From: JACCTH01 sp963761985
GTDB taxonomy: Bacteria > Actinomycetota > Acidimicrobiia > Spongiisociales > ZC4RG35
Assembly (NCBI GenBank): GCA_963761985.1
Contig: CAVXIT010000010.1
Coordinates: forward strand, 186,001-250,000
Reading direction: 5' to 3'
DNA: 64,000 nt
Positions 52,828 through 60,880 of this stretch are shown one piece after another. The stretch's first letter is position 1. Each line of letters starts with the position of its first letter. The notes beneath the pieces are model-generated. The model was not told the DNA's origin. It saw only the letters and a list, made by a program, of their open reading frames with translations, and made no database searches. A program made the translations under genes and the position numbers.

Positions 52828-53924
52828 CGTCCTTCCTCCAGTGCGGCGAGCACCAGTTCCGCCGCATGGTCCCCGTCTTCGACCGTTGAGGTCCAGCCAA
52901 AGCTGAAGCGAAGCGAACGCCGGGCGTCGTCGGGAGCAATCCCCATCGCCGCCAGCACGTGCGAAACGTCCGTAGCCCCGGACTGACAAGCAGACCCGGC
53001 TGAGGCTGCTACTTCTAGCCGGTCGAGCCGGACGAGCAGGGTGTCGGCTGCGACTTCGAACCGGAGGTGGGATATGTGAGGAACGGTTGACTCGGCAGGC
53101 ACCGTTCGTTCAGCCCGATCGCTCAGCTTGGCTTCAAATCGCTCGCGGGCCTCGGACGTCGTCACGACAAAGCGTTGCCGATCGGCCGCCGCCGCCTCCA
53201 TCGCCGCAGCCAACCCGAGGATGCCGGCGACGTTGTGGGTACCCGACCGGCGACCCATCTCCTGACCGCCCCCGTTCAACAGCGCATCGAGTTGAGTGCC
53301 CTGGCGGACGTAGAGCAGCCCGACTCCCTGCGGACCGCCGAACTTGTGAGAAGCCAGCGAGATCAGGTCAGCCTGGCTGGAAACCACGGGCTGCGAACAA
53401 AACGCCTGGATGGCATCGGTGTGAAAGACAATTCCCCGCTCGGCGAGCCCGGCCCCAATGTCAGCAATCGGTTGACGGACGCCCGTCTCGTTGTTGACCG
53501 ACATGACCGACACGATCGCTGTGTCCGGGTCCGCCGCGGCAAGCACCTCGTCGGGATCGACCATGCCGAACTGATCCACTCCAACAACCGTGACCGGTCT
53601 TCCCAGCCGTCCGAGGAAAGTTGAGGTGGCCAGCACCGCTTCGTGCTCCACCGTTGTAGTGACGACGCCACCTGAGACGGCCGCCCGCCCCATGAGGGCG
53701 AGGTTGTCCGCCTCGGTGCCTCCACCCGTGAAGACGATCTCGGTCGGTTTCGCCCCGAGAACGGCGGCCACTTGCTCGCGCGCCACTTCGAGGGCGTTCT
53801 TCGCTCGCCGGCTGACGGCGTGGCTGCCCGACGTGTTCCCGAACTGCTCTCCCAGCCAGGGCGCCATTGCCGCGGCCGCCTCCGGACGGAGTGGCGTCGT
53901 AGCGGCGTGATCAAGGTAAAGCAT
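52824..53924 (-). CDS. Cysteine desulfurase (IscS/NifS family)
   Basis: Takes sulfur from cysteine and passes it as a persulfide. 366 residues from ATG 53924. YLDHAATTPLRPEA, VFTGGGTEADNLAL, VEHEAVL, NNETGVRQP, PLP Lys K194 in ASHKFGGPQG, and active-site C313 in SAGSACQSG within a flexible loop. The order with mnmA suggests tRNA thiolation as a main use. No iscU or sufU is next to it. It is the first gene of the eight-gene array and diverges from the SRPBCC gene with 17 bp between starts. Confidence 0.94.
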   Translation of the reverse strand: MLYLDHAATTPLRPEAAAAMAPWLGEQFGNTSGSHAVSRRAKNALEVAREQVAAVLGAKPTEIVFTGGGTEADNLALMGRAAVSGGVVTTTVEHEAVLATSTFLGRLGRPVTVVGVDQFGMVDPDEVLAAADPDTAIVSVMSVNNETGVRQPIADIGAGLAERGIVFHTDAIQAFCSQPVVSSQADLISLASHKFGGPQGVGLLYVRQGTQLDALLNGGGQEMGRRSGTHNVAGILGLAAAMEAAAADRQRFVVTTSEARERFEAKLSDRAERTVPAESTVPHISHLRFEVAADTLLVRLDRLEVAASAGSACQSGATDVSHVLAAMGIAPDDARRSLRFSFGWTSTVEDGDHAAELVLAALEEGR

Positions 53925-53941
53925 TGCCAGAATTGTCCCAT

Positions 53942-54376
53942 ATGGACCCAATCACGGTCTCAATCGATCTCGCTGCGCCTATCGACCAGGTCTGGGCTCA
54001 TCTGTCAGATCTAGAGCATCAACACGAGTGGATGGGCGACATCGAGTCGCTTTCCTTCGAGACGGCCCAGCGCGGCGGCGCCGGAACGATCATGTTGGTT
54101 GCCACCAAAGTCGGGCCCCTCCGGCTTGCCGATCGCATGGAGGTCATTGCGTGGGAGCCGCCGATCAGCATGACCGTCGCCCATCTGGGGCTAGTCAAGG
54201 GAGCCGGCGAATTCCAGCTAGCTGCGATTGGTGGCGCCACCCGCCTTACCTGGACCGAAAAGCTGGATTTCCCGTGGCGGCTCGGTGGCTTCTTTACCGC
54301 CGTCGCCAGCCGTCCGATCCTCGCCACGATCTGGCGGCACAACCTCAAGCGACTCAAACGTCTAGTCGAGCGCTGA
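53942..54376 (+). CDS. SRPBCC-family (polyketide cyclase/START-like) protein
   Basis: 144 residues from ATG 53942. VSIDLAAPIDQVWAHLSDLE at the start and VIAWEPPISMTVAHLG, TRLTWTEKLDFPWRLGG later match the helix-grip fold that holds a hydrophobic ligand. No catalytic residue can be named. An upstream TTG would add six residues. It is convergent with the HNH gene, leaving 3 bp. Confidence 0.8.
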   Translation: MDPITVSIDLAAPIDQVWAHLSDLEHQHEWMGDIESLSFETAQRGGAGTIMLVATKVGPLRLADRMEVIAWEPPISMTVAHLGLVKGAGEFQLAAIGGATRLTWTEKLDFPWRLGGFFTAVASRPILATIWRHNLKRLKRLVER

Positions 54377-54379
54377 CTA

Positions 54380-55606
54380 TTAGGGGGAGCGGCCGCTGGT
54401 GGTGTAGTGGTGTCCGAGTCGGCTGGTGAAGAGGTGGTCGCCGTCGGGGAGGCGTCGGCGGGTCCAGTGGGCGCGATGTTTAAGGGTGTGGTGGTGTTGG
54501 CAGAGCGGGTCCAGGTTGCGGATCTGGGTGGGTCCGCCTTGGGCCCAGGGATGGTTGTGGTCCAAGTCGGCGTTCATGGCCGAGGTGCGACAGCCGGGGT
54601 GGACACAGGTCGGGTTCAAAGTTTCGATGCGGCGGCGTTGGGCGGTGGTGGGTCTCCGCCGGGTGATTCCGTTGGCCAGGGGCTGGCCGGTTTCGGGGTC
54701 GTCGATGGTGTAACGCCACTCGCCGCGGGTCTGGGCTTCGGCGACTTGGCGGGCCACGTCGGCGATGATCGGCCCGTAGCCGGCCAGCTCGCCCGGGTTC
54801 TCGCTCAGCCCCGTGAGAGTTGCCAAGTCGACGTGGAGGTTGACCACCCCTTGCTTTTTCCCGTTCCCGCCCTCTAAGAGGAGGTCCAAGTAGACGTCGG
54901 CGCGGAGCTGGTCGACGCTGCGGTCATCGCCCGGCATTTTCGCCGACTCCGCCAACGCCGAGATGCGGGCCATGGCTTTGGCGGCGAGATCGGCGGGGAG
55001 GTCTAAACCCAACAGGTTGGCCGCACCCGACTCGGTCGCTTCCAACACGACTCTTCGGTCGTGAATCGCTTTCTGATAGCGCTTATTCGCTGATTCGGGA
55101 TCATGTCTGAAACATTGGCGGCGCATATAGGCGTCAAGCTGGCCGGCCGTCAACCGCGGCGCCCGGTCAAGAACGCCAGCCACGATTTGGCGTGCGACGT
55201 CATCGTCGAGATGACATGTTCCATAGCGGATGGTGCGGGCCCGGCGCACGTCGATCTCGCCTCTCCTAAGTGCTTCGCCCACTTGGGGAAGCCGATCGGT
55301 CAAACAAAGGGCCAGATCGATCTCATAATCCGCGGCCCGCCGAGTCAGATGGAGAGCGGCGGCGACTTCGGCACTGGCGGACTGGTACGCGAGCTCAAAG
55401 TCGTCGCCCTCCAAGAGGAAGTGGGAAACGATCTCGGCCATCTCGGTAAAAGCCAACGACTGATAGTGAGCGATCTGACGATGACAAGCCTGCAACACCG
55501 GGATCCGGTCACAAGGCGACAGCTCCGCCCGATCGATCTCAGCTAACGCCTCGGCCAGCCCCAAACCTGGCTCCAACCGATCCAAGACTTCGACATCCAA
55601 CCCCAT
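54380..55606 (-). CDS. DUF222/13E12-type HNH endonuclease
   Basis: 408 residues from ATG 55606. DUF222 covers most of the chain (RIPVLQACHRQIAHYQSLAF, LTRRAADYEIDLALCLTDRL, DVRRARTIRYGTCHLDDDVA). The C-terminus is HNH: CVHPGCRTS, DLDHNHPWAQGG, NLDPLCQHHHTLKHR with the zinc-binding Cys and the His-Asn-His set. An in-frame start further up is possible, but the LexA box at 55625-55640 would then lie inside the gene. The box makes DNA-damage induction likely, as reported for 13E12 proteins in mycobacteria. Confidence 0.9.
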   Translation of the reverse strand: MGLDVEVLDRLEPGLGLAEALAEIDRAELSPCDRIPVLQACHRQIAHYQSLAFTEMAEIVSHFLLEGDDFELAYQSASAEVAAALHLTRRAADYEIDLALCLTDRLPQVGEALRRGEIDVRRARTIRYGTCHLDDDVARQIVAGVLDRAPRLTAGQLDAYMRRQCFRHDPESANKRYQKAIHDRRVVLEATESGAANLLGLDLPADLAAKAMARISALAESAKMPGDDRSVDQLRADVYLDLLLEGGNGKKQGVVNLHVDLATLTGLSENPGELAGYGPIIADVARQVAEAQTRGEWRYTIDDPETGQPLANGITRRRPTTAQRRRIETLNPTCVHPGCRTSAMNADLDHNHPWAQGGPTQIRNLDPLCQHHHTLKHRAHWTRRRLPDGDHLFTSRLGHHYTTSGRSP

Positions 55607-55624
55607 ATCCCACCGCCCACAATA

Positions 55625-55640
55625 TCGAACAAATGTTCGA
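55625..55640 (-). promoter_or_regulatory. LexA (SOS) box before the HNH gene
   Basis: TCGAACAAATGTTCGA on the plus strand is a perfect inverted repeat of the TCGAAC half site with a 4-bp centre. It ends 19 bp from the ATG at 55606. The rest of the 222-bp gap to the next gene shows nothing clear. Confidence 0.85.
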
Positions 55641-55828
55641 CTGTCAAGTAGGACGTTTGCGCCCCAACTTCTGTTAGACGGCTCCAGGCTCGCCTCACCG
55701 CGACAGACCAAGCACGACGAACAAAAGGCCGGGGTTCATGCAGAGCCCATACTTCGCCTCGATTCGCGCCGAGCCTTCGAGGTTGGAAAAGTCGATCGAG
55801 AAGAGGTAGCAATAAACGAGAAGAGCAG

Positions 55829-56334
55829 CTACCCGCCAACTACGACGAAGCTGCCTTCCCAGGCTGGATACGAGCGGGTCATGATGCCATTACGGGTCGT
55901 TCCCTCGTAAGAGTCGACGCCGGGACGAATTTCGATGGTGACCGTTCCGCCTTCTTCGACCGTGATCATTCCGGCGTGAACCGCGGCGGTACAAACTGAC
56001 GAGTCGTCGGTGTAGACGTCCTCGCCCCAGGCAACGGCCGGATCGCCTCCAGCCGGGCAATCAAAGTCGAACTGCTCTCCATCCATGCCCCGAAATTGGA
56101 CAGCGTTGGCCAACCAGGGGGGCTGGTAACGTCTCCGCAGGAGCAACCGTGTCCGTGGTGGCGACGATCAGGCTGGTGGTGGTTGCAACGGTCGTAATCC
56201 ACCACTGTCGTCGTGGCGGCGGGCTGGCTAGTACTCGAAGTAGTTGTTACGGCCGTCGTCTCGCATGCGACCAGTCCCAGCAAGGCCGATAACGCGAGCA
56301 GCGTCCGCAATCCTCGGCGAGGGATCTTTTTCAA
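55829..56334 (-). pseudogene. LCCL-domain lipoprotein, frame-disrupted at a G run
   Basis: The start MKKIPRRGLRTLLALSALLG with lipobox GLVAC and a Thr-rich linker lies in one frame. The folded domain is in another: FDFDCPAGGDPAVAWGEDVY, then YTDDSSVCTAAVHAGMI, PGVDSYEGTTRNGIMTRSYP and WEGSF. These are the signature blocks of the LCCL domain (two Cys, Y-T-D-D-S, A-V-H-A-G, S-Y-x-G). The break lies at or near a run of six G at 56117-56122, a typical sequencing-error site, so the gene is probably intact. Role unknown. Confidence 0.75.
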
Positions 56335-56364
56335 GGCCGGAAGGCTAATGATCGATGCCGGGGT

Positions 56365-57132
56365 TCAATTTCCGCTGAAGTTGGCGGGGCGTTTCCCGAT
56401 GAAGGCGGCCACTCCTTCGCGGGCGTCCTGGGTCCAAAAGCTGTCGTCGAAGGCCTGGGCTTCGATCTCCATTGCTTCCTGCAGCGGGCGGTTATGACCC
56501 TCGGCGAGCGCCAGCTTGGCTGCAGTCAGAGCCCGCGTTGGTCCCATCGCCCATTCCGCCGCGGCCTGCATGGCTTCGTCGAGAAGCGAATCGGTCGGAA
56601 AGACCCGATCGGCGAGACCGATCGCCAGCGCTTCCTCGGCTCCCACCTGCCGGCCCGAATAGACGATGTCTTTGGCCTTCTGGAAGCCGACTAACCGCTG
56701 CAATCGTTGGGTTCCTCCGGCGCCGGGAATCAGACCGAGCTTGATCTCGGGTTGTCCCACCCGCGCGTCTTCAGCCAAGAAGCGAAAGTCGGCTCCCATC
56801 GCCAGCTCGAGACCGCCCCCCAAGGCGTAGCCATGAATCGCCGCAATCGTTGGCTTCTCCAAACGGTCGAGGATCCACACAGCTTCGACCAGGCTCGAAG
56901 CGAGCGTCTCTTCGACCCCGCTGTCGTAGGCCTCCTGAAATCCCTTGATGTCGGCCCCTGCGGCAAAGTGTGGGTGACCGGTTACGACCAAGGCACGGAC
57001 GGCGGGATCTTGCGCCAACGTGAACGCTTCCAGCAGGTCCCGCGAGAGTTCGGCCGAAAGAGCATTTACCGGCGGACGGTTGAGACGGACAAGAGCGACG
57101 GCGCCCTCGATGGAGTATTCGACCAGTTCCAC
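56365..57132 (-). CDS. Enoyl-CoA hydratase/isomerase family protein
   Basis: 255 residues of crotonase fold. Oxyanion-hole segments are FAAGADIKGF and IHGYALGGGLELAMGAD, with EIKLGLIPGAGGTQRLQRLV as the second active-site block. C-terminal helix AREGVAAFIGKRPANFSGN is typical of fatty-acid-degrading hydratases, so (3S)-3-hydroxyacyl-CoA formation is the most likely reaction. It lies 23 bp before aceK's end on the same strand. Confidence 0.88.
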   Translation of the reverse strand: MELVEYSIEGAVALVRLNRPPVNALSAELSRDLLEAFTLAQDPAVRALVVTGHPHFAAGADIKGFQEAYDSGVEETLASSLVEAVWILDRLEKPTIAAIHGYALGGGLELAMGADFRFLAEDARVGQPEIKLGLIPGAGGTQRLQRLVGFQKAKDIVYSGRQVGAEEALAIGLADRVFPTDSLLDEAMQAAAEWAMGPTRALTAAKLALAEGHNRPLQEAMEIEAQAFDDSFWTQDAREGVAAFIGKRPANFSGN

Positions 57133-57155
57133 AAGTTGAATCTACTTGGGGAAAT

Positions 57156-58778
57156 TTACCTGGCTCCGGTTAGCCGCTCCTCGTAGGGGAAGATGTCGAT
57201 CAGTTCATGGGCGGCGACTCGCTTCTGCACCTGCAACCACCAGTCGGCCGTGTAGAGATCGCGATGATTGTCGAGGAACACCTTCTTCAATTCGCCATCG
57301 ACTCCGAGATATCGAACGAACTCCTCGGGAAAGACGTCGTCCGGCCCGACCCCAAAGGTGGGTTCGTCGCTCATGCTCTCGTCGTCGGGCAAACGGCGAA
57401 ACACGCACCGGTCGATCGTGGTCAGCTCGTCGTAGTCGTAGAACACCACCCGGCCGTGGCGGGTGACACCAAAGTTCTTGAGCAATAGATCGCCCGGGAA
57501 GATGCCAGTGGCGCCAAGCTCTTTGATGGCTGCGCCGTAGTCAATGATCGCTGCCGCGGCGAGATCGGCGTCAGCGTCGCGCAAGTAGATGTCGAGGGGA
57601 ATCACACGCCGCTCGATGTAGGCATGGCTGATCACCACCTCGTCAGAGCTGACCTGAATATTGCGGCCGCACTCGCTGATGAGTGTCTCGAGCAGCTCCG
57701 GCGAGAATCGGGCGTAGTCGAACTCGAGATGCTCGAACTCCTGCGCATCGACCAGCCGGCCAGCGCGGTCAGCGCGAAATACCAGGCGATAGCGAGCGCG
57801 CACATCGTTACGGGTGGTTCGCTTTGGCGCTGGAAAACGATCCTTGATGACCTTGATCACCACGTCAAAGCCGGGAATCGTGAAGACGACCATCACCAAA
57901 CCGCGGGTACCTCGAGCCAGCGTGAAGCGCTCCCCGGTGCTGCCCAGGTGCGACAGGAGCTCGCGATAGAGGGCGGTCTTGCCATGCTTGTGGTGGCCGA
58001 TGGCGATGTAGAGCTCGGAGAGGCGCTTACGAGGCATTAGCGAGCGCAGAAAGAGGACGAGGTCGTAGGGCCGATCGACGTCGACGTGGAAATACGAGCG
58101 CGTAAATGAGAAAAGGACGGAAACCTGGTTCTCGGTGAGGAGAACGGCGTCGATGTGGCCGCCATCAGAGTTGAGCAGTGCCAGCACCAGAGGCACGACA
58201 TGCGAGCCGCTGTACAAACGACCGACGAGATAGGCGGCTTTGCCTCGATAGAAGACGGCCTCGACGATGTCGGCCCGGTCGATCACGCGCAGCGCCCCGC
58301 TACGCCGAAGGTGCTCGCCAATGCGGCTCGCGACCTCCATTGCCTCGGCTTCGAGTCGCGGAAACTCCACCCCGAGGTTGGCGTCCTCGATTACCTGCTC
58401 GATCAACCGCGCGATGTCAGTTGGTTGCTCGTAGGAGCGATAGACCCCGCGCTTGGCTTCGAAGGGAGGCGAGTCGAAATCACTGTCGACGAATTCGATG
58501 TTTTCGTCGACACCGACTGTCGTGAAAACCCTGCGGGATACCGAGTTGAAGAATGTCTCGGCTATCTCCCAGTCGGACCGTTTGGCGATCAGACCCGAGT
58601 AGACCGCTTTCATCAAGGTCCAGATGTGACGATTCTCGATCCGGTCGCCGAGAAGAGTTCCGAGACCCGCGATTGCTTCGCTCACCGCTTGGCCGTAAAC
58701 ATCGAAACGCTGACTGGCATCCGCCGCCATCCCCGCCCAGTCGGCCTCGAGGAAGCGGATCCGGGCCCGGCGGGTCAC
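57156..58778 (-). CDS. aceK: Isocitrate dehydrogenase kinase/phosphatase
   Basis: Phosphorylates and dephosphorylates isocitrate dehydrogenase to steer carbon into the glyoxylate shunt. 540 residues from GTG 58778. The regulatory N-terminal half is followed by the kinase-like domain: ATP loop ARGTRGLVM at 288-296, Lys309 in VIKVIKDRF (equivalent to E. coli K336), AQEFEHLEFDYARF, and FYDYDEL with metal-binding Asp near 448-450. Homology (RLSNLAAKVIVDSFVDFGDR) continues upstream in frame to about 58860 but without ATG or GTG, so the true start is a CTG at 58844 or an ATG at 58879 beyond an indel. No aceA, aceB or icd is nearby. Confidence 0.92.
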   Translation of the reverse strand: MTRRARIRFLEADWAGMAADASQRFDVYGQAVSEAIAGLGTLLGDRIENRHIWTLMKAVYSGLIAKRSDWEIAETFFNSVSRRVFTTVGVDENIEFVDSDFDSPPFEAKRGVYRSYEQPTDIARLIEQVIEDANLGVEFPRLEAEAMEVASRIGEHLRRSGALRVIDRADIVEAVFYRGKAAYLVGRLYSGSHVVPLVLALLNSDGGHIDAVLLTENQVSVLFSFTRSYFHVDVDRPYDLVLFLRSLMPRKRLSELYIAIGHHKHGKTALYRELLSHLGSTGERFTLARGTRGLVMVVFTIPGFDVVIKVIKDRFPAPKRTTRNDVRARYRLVFRADRAGRLVDAQEFEHLEFDYARFSPELLETLISECGRNIQVSSDEVVISHAYIERRVIPLDIYLRDADADLAAAAIIDYGAAIKELGATGIFPGDLLLKNFGVTRHGRVVFYDYDELTTIDRCVFRRLPDDESMSDEPTFGVGPDDVFPEEFVRYLGVDGELKKVFLDNHRDLYTADWWLQVQKRVAAHELIDIFPYEERLTGAR

Positions 58779-58904
58779 GATCCGATAGCGGTCGCCAAAA
58801 TCGACAAAGGAATCGACGATGACCTTGGCGGCGAGGTTCGACAGCCTCGAATCGCTGAGGATCGGTTAGCCGTGCTCATAGTGAACTCATTCTGCCTGCG
58901 TTTC

Positions 58905-59014
58905 CCCCCCGGAGGGGGAGTGGATGCCGACGTAGGAGGCAGACGAGGGGCGCTTTCTCGCTAACAGTTGCGCCCCCTACCTTCGCTGCCTCAGGTACTC
59001 CCCCCTCCGGGGGG
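58905..59014. repeat. Long inverted repeat (REPIN/MITE-like hairpin)
   Basis: Outer arms 58905-58921 (CCCCCCGGAGGGGGAGT) and 58997-59014 are reverse complements except for one extra G. Inner arms GAGGCAG (58936-58942) / CTGCCTC (58986-58992) and AGGGGCG (58946-58952) / CGCCCCC (58971-58977) extend the stem. Each outer arm can also fold on itself. No T-run follows on the tRNA strand, so it is a poor terminator. The whole lies between the aceK start and tRNA-Leu. Confidence 0.65.
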
Positions 59015-59022
59015 ACGGCGGG

Positions 59023-59103
59023 TGCCCGGGGTGGGACTCGAACCCACACGCCTTTCGGCAAGGTGTTTAAGACCTCTCTGTATACCTGTTCCAGCACCCG
59101 GGC
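59023..59103 (-). tRNA. tRNA-Leu (anticodon UAA)
   Basis: 81 nt. The acceptor stem GCCCGGG/CCCGGGC has discriminator A and CCA is not fully encoded. Anticodon stem GAGGT/ACCTT with loop CTTAAAC gives anticodon TAA. The long variable arm TGCCGAAAGGCG marks a class II tRNA. The T arm GTGGG-TTCGAGT-CCCAC is perfect. It reads UUA codons, which are infrequent in a genome of this base composition. Confidence 0.93.
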
Positions 59104-59115
59104 GGTAAGGAAAGG

Positions 59116-59976
59116 TTAGGAGTCGGTCGCTAAAAGCCCGGCAGTGATGCCGTCGAGCAGGTCGTGCTTGGATACCTCGACCGATGTCGCGCCGACCGCG
59201 GTCATGGCGCCTTCGGCGACAACGGCGCCAGCAAGCATCACCGGAGCCCGGGCCGGGTCGAGGCCGGGAATCCGGGCTGTCTCCTCGAGCGACATTCCCG
59301 CCAGCCGATCGATCCAGGCGCCGACCATCTGGAGGGTCAACGAGTCTGACCCCTGCATCGACGCCAGGCTGGTCCACGTTCCAGCCACACCCAACACCGG
59401 TCCGGCCAGCGGCGTCACGTCGATGAAGGTTTCGGCCACCATCGCCCGAGCCTTGGTCACCTGCTCGATCGAGGCAGGCCGCTCCTTGAGCACCCGATCG
59501 GTCAAACGCACCGACCCGATCTCGTATGACGTTCCCCCTTCCGACGTGACGAACTCCGTCGAACCGCCGCCGATATCGATGACCAGAGGGCTATCGCTTC
59601 GTCCGGCAACCGCACCGGTGTAAGCGAGACGCGCCTCCTCCTCGCCGCTGATCAGCTCGGGCCGGACGCCGAGCGCCAGCTCAGCGCGATCGAAGAACTG
59701 GTCACGGTTGGACGCATCCCGAGCGGCCGAGGTCGCGACGGCTCGGCGTTTGGAAACCTGAGCCTTGTTCATCCGGGCGCCAAACTCCGCCAACGCCAGC
59801 AACGTCCGGTCCATCGCCTCCTCCGAGAGACGTCCGCTCTCATCGACTCCGGTGCCGAGACCCGTGACTCGTTCCCATCGCCCGAGCTCGACCGTGCCGT
59901 CACCGATCTCCTGCACCATCAAAAGGCGCATCGAATTGGTCCCGATGTCGACGGCCGCCACTTTGGGGATGTTCAT
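59116..59976 (-). CDS. ppx: Ppx/GppA phosphatase family protein
   Basis: Exopolyphosphatase or pppGpp phosphatase of the actin/Hsp70-like ATPase fold. 286 residues, the short actinobacterial form. AAVDIGTNSMRLL (phosphate 1), TSAARDASN, ISGEEEARLAYTGA and VIDIGGGSTEFV (phosphate 2). It lacks the C-terminal HD-like domain of the long E. coli forms. ATG 59976 overlaps the DUF501 stop. Last gene of the mazG-eno-ftsB-DUF501-ppx block and 12 bp from tRNA-Leu. Confidence 0.9.
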   Translation of the reverse strand: MNIPKVAAVDIGTNSMRLLMVQEIGDGTVELGRWERVTGLGTGVDESGRLSEEAMDRTLLALAEFGARMNKAQVSKRRAVATSAARDASNRDQFFDRAELALGVRPELISGEEEARLAYTGAVAGRSDSPLVIDIGGGSTEFVTSEGGTSYEIGSVRLTDRVLKERPASIEQVTKARAMVAETFIDVTPLAGPVLGVAGTWTSLASMQGSDSLTLQMVGAWIDRLAGMSLEETARIPGLDPARAPVMLAGAVVAEGAMTAVGATSVEVSKHDLLDGITAGLLATDS

Positions 59977-60500
59977 CGCGCTCGACCCAAATTGAGTCTG
60001 GATGGCTCACTCCACTCGGGATTGCGCACCCCGCCGAGGACGCAGGGAATCGGACAGTTGAGCGGCTCGACCTCCACAGCCACCTCGCGCCCGATCGGGT
60101 TCGAGTGGCCGGCAGCGTGATCGGCGTAATGAGCGTGCAGGCATTTCACCCCGCCCTCTGCGCCCGCCACTCCACCGCGTGGACGCCGGGTCGCTTCCGG
60201 AGGCATGAGCTGATCCCGTTCCGACTCATAACGCTGGTGAGCCGAGGCCAGTGCCTGCTCAAACGCCGGGTCGCTGACGCGCCGAGCCTCGAAGCGCTTG
60301 ATCTCACCGGCCGATTCCAGGCGGGCCACTCGTTTCACCGCCAAGGGACACGTCAACCAGTACCTGGTGGGAAAGGGAGTGCCATCGTCTAGAAGGGGAG
60401 GAACCTCGATCACCACCGGAAGCCCGAGATGACATTTGACCAGCACCTGCGAATCGGCTCGCAACGGCCGCCCAATCTGGGCAGTGACTTCCTCGTTCAC
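59973..60500 (-). CDS. DUF501 protein
   Basis: 175 residues from GTG 60500, which overlaps the FtsB-like stop as GTGA. QIGRPLRADSQVLVKCHLGL, PPLLDDGTPFPTRYWLTCP, VKCLHAHYADHAAGHSNPIG are DUF501 blocks with conserved Cys and His residues. Function unknown, but the family is fixed between ftsB-like and ppx genes in actinobacteria. Confidence 0.88.
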   Translation of the reverse strand: MNEEVTAQIGRPLRADSQVLVKCHLGLPVVIEVPPLLDDGTPFPTRYWLTCPLAVKRVARLESAGEIKRFEARRVSDPAFEQALASAHQRYESERDQLMPPEATRRPRGGVAGAEGGVKCLHAHYADHAAGHSNPIGREVAVEVEPLNCPIPCVLGGVRNPEWSEPSRLNLGRAR

Positions 60501-60880
60501 TCCGCGCTGTCGGCGCCGGTTAGGTAGTTCCAAATCTGTCGCCACCACGGCACATTTTCTTCTGGCACGATTTCGACCACGGGCACACCTGCAGTGGGCT
60601 CCGGAGAGAGAACCACGATCGCTACTTCGCCGGGCATCACGTAGCCGAGCTTCTCCCGCGCCATCCGTTCGATTTCGCCCGGCGTGTTTAAAGCCAGAAC
60701 CTCTTCGGCGAGCAAGCCATTCTCCACCTCCAGCGCGGCCAGTTCTTCTCTCGCTTCATCGAGCCGGGTGCGCTGGTCGATGATCTGGCGGAACGGAATG
60801 GCGGAGGCGAGAAACGAAATGATCACAAGCGCCAAAGCCAACGTGCCGATCCGCATCGCCACGCGAGTTGCGCGAGTCAA
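60497..60880 (-). CDS. FtsB/DivIC-like septum protein
   Basis: One membrane helix (IGTLALALVIISFLASAI) followed by a coiled coil (TRLDEAREELAALEVENGLL) and AREKLGYVMPGEVAIVV, the standard FtsB/DivIC layout of the division complex. The start is uncertain: TTG 60880 overlaps the eno stop (TTGA), ATG 60856 is nearer the helix, and ATG 60907 would overlap eno by 31 bp. Confidence 0.87.
   Translation of the reverse strand: MTRATRVAMRIGTLALALVIISFLASAIPFRQIIDQRTRLDEAREELAALEVENGLLAEEVLALNTPGEIERMAREKLGYVMPGEVAIVVLSPEPTAGVPVVEIVPEENVPWWRQIWNYLTGADSAE

Noticed and set aside
58876..59097. Minus-strand frame across the tRNA and inverted repeat
   Set aside because: It is explained by the tRNA-Leu gene and the repeat, with no protein-like composition.
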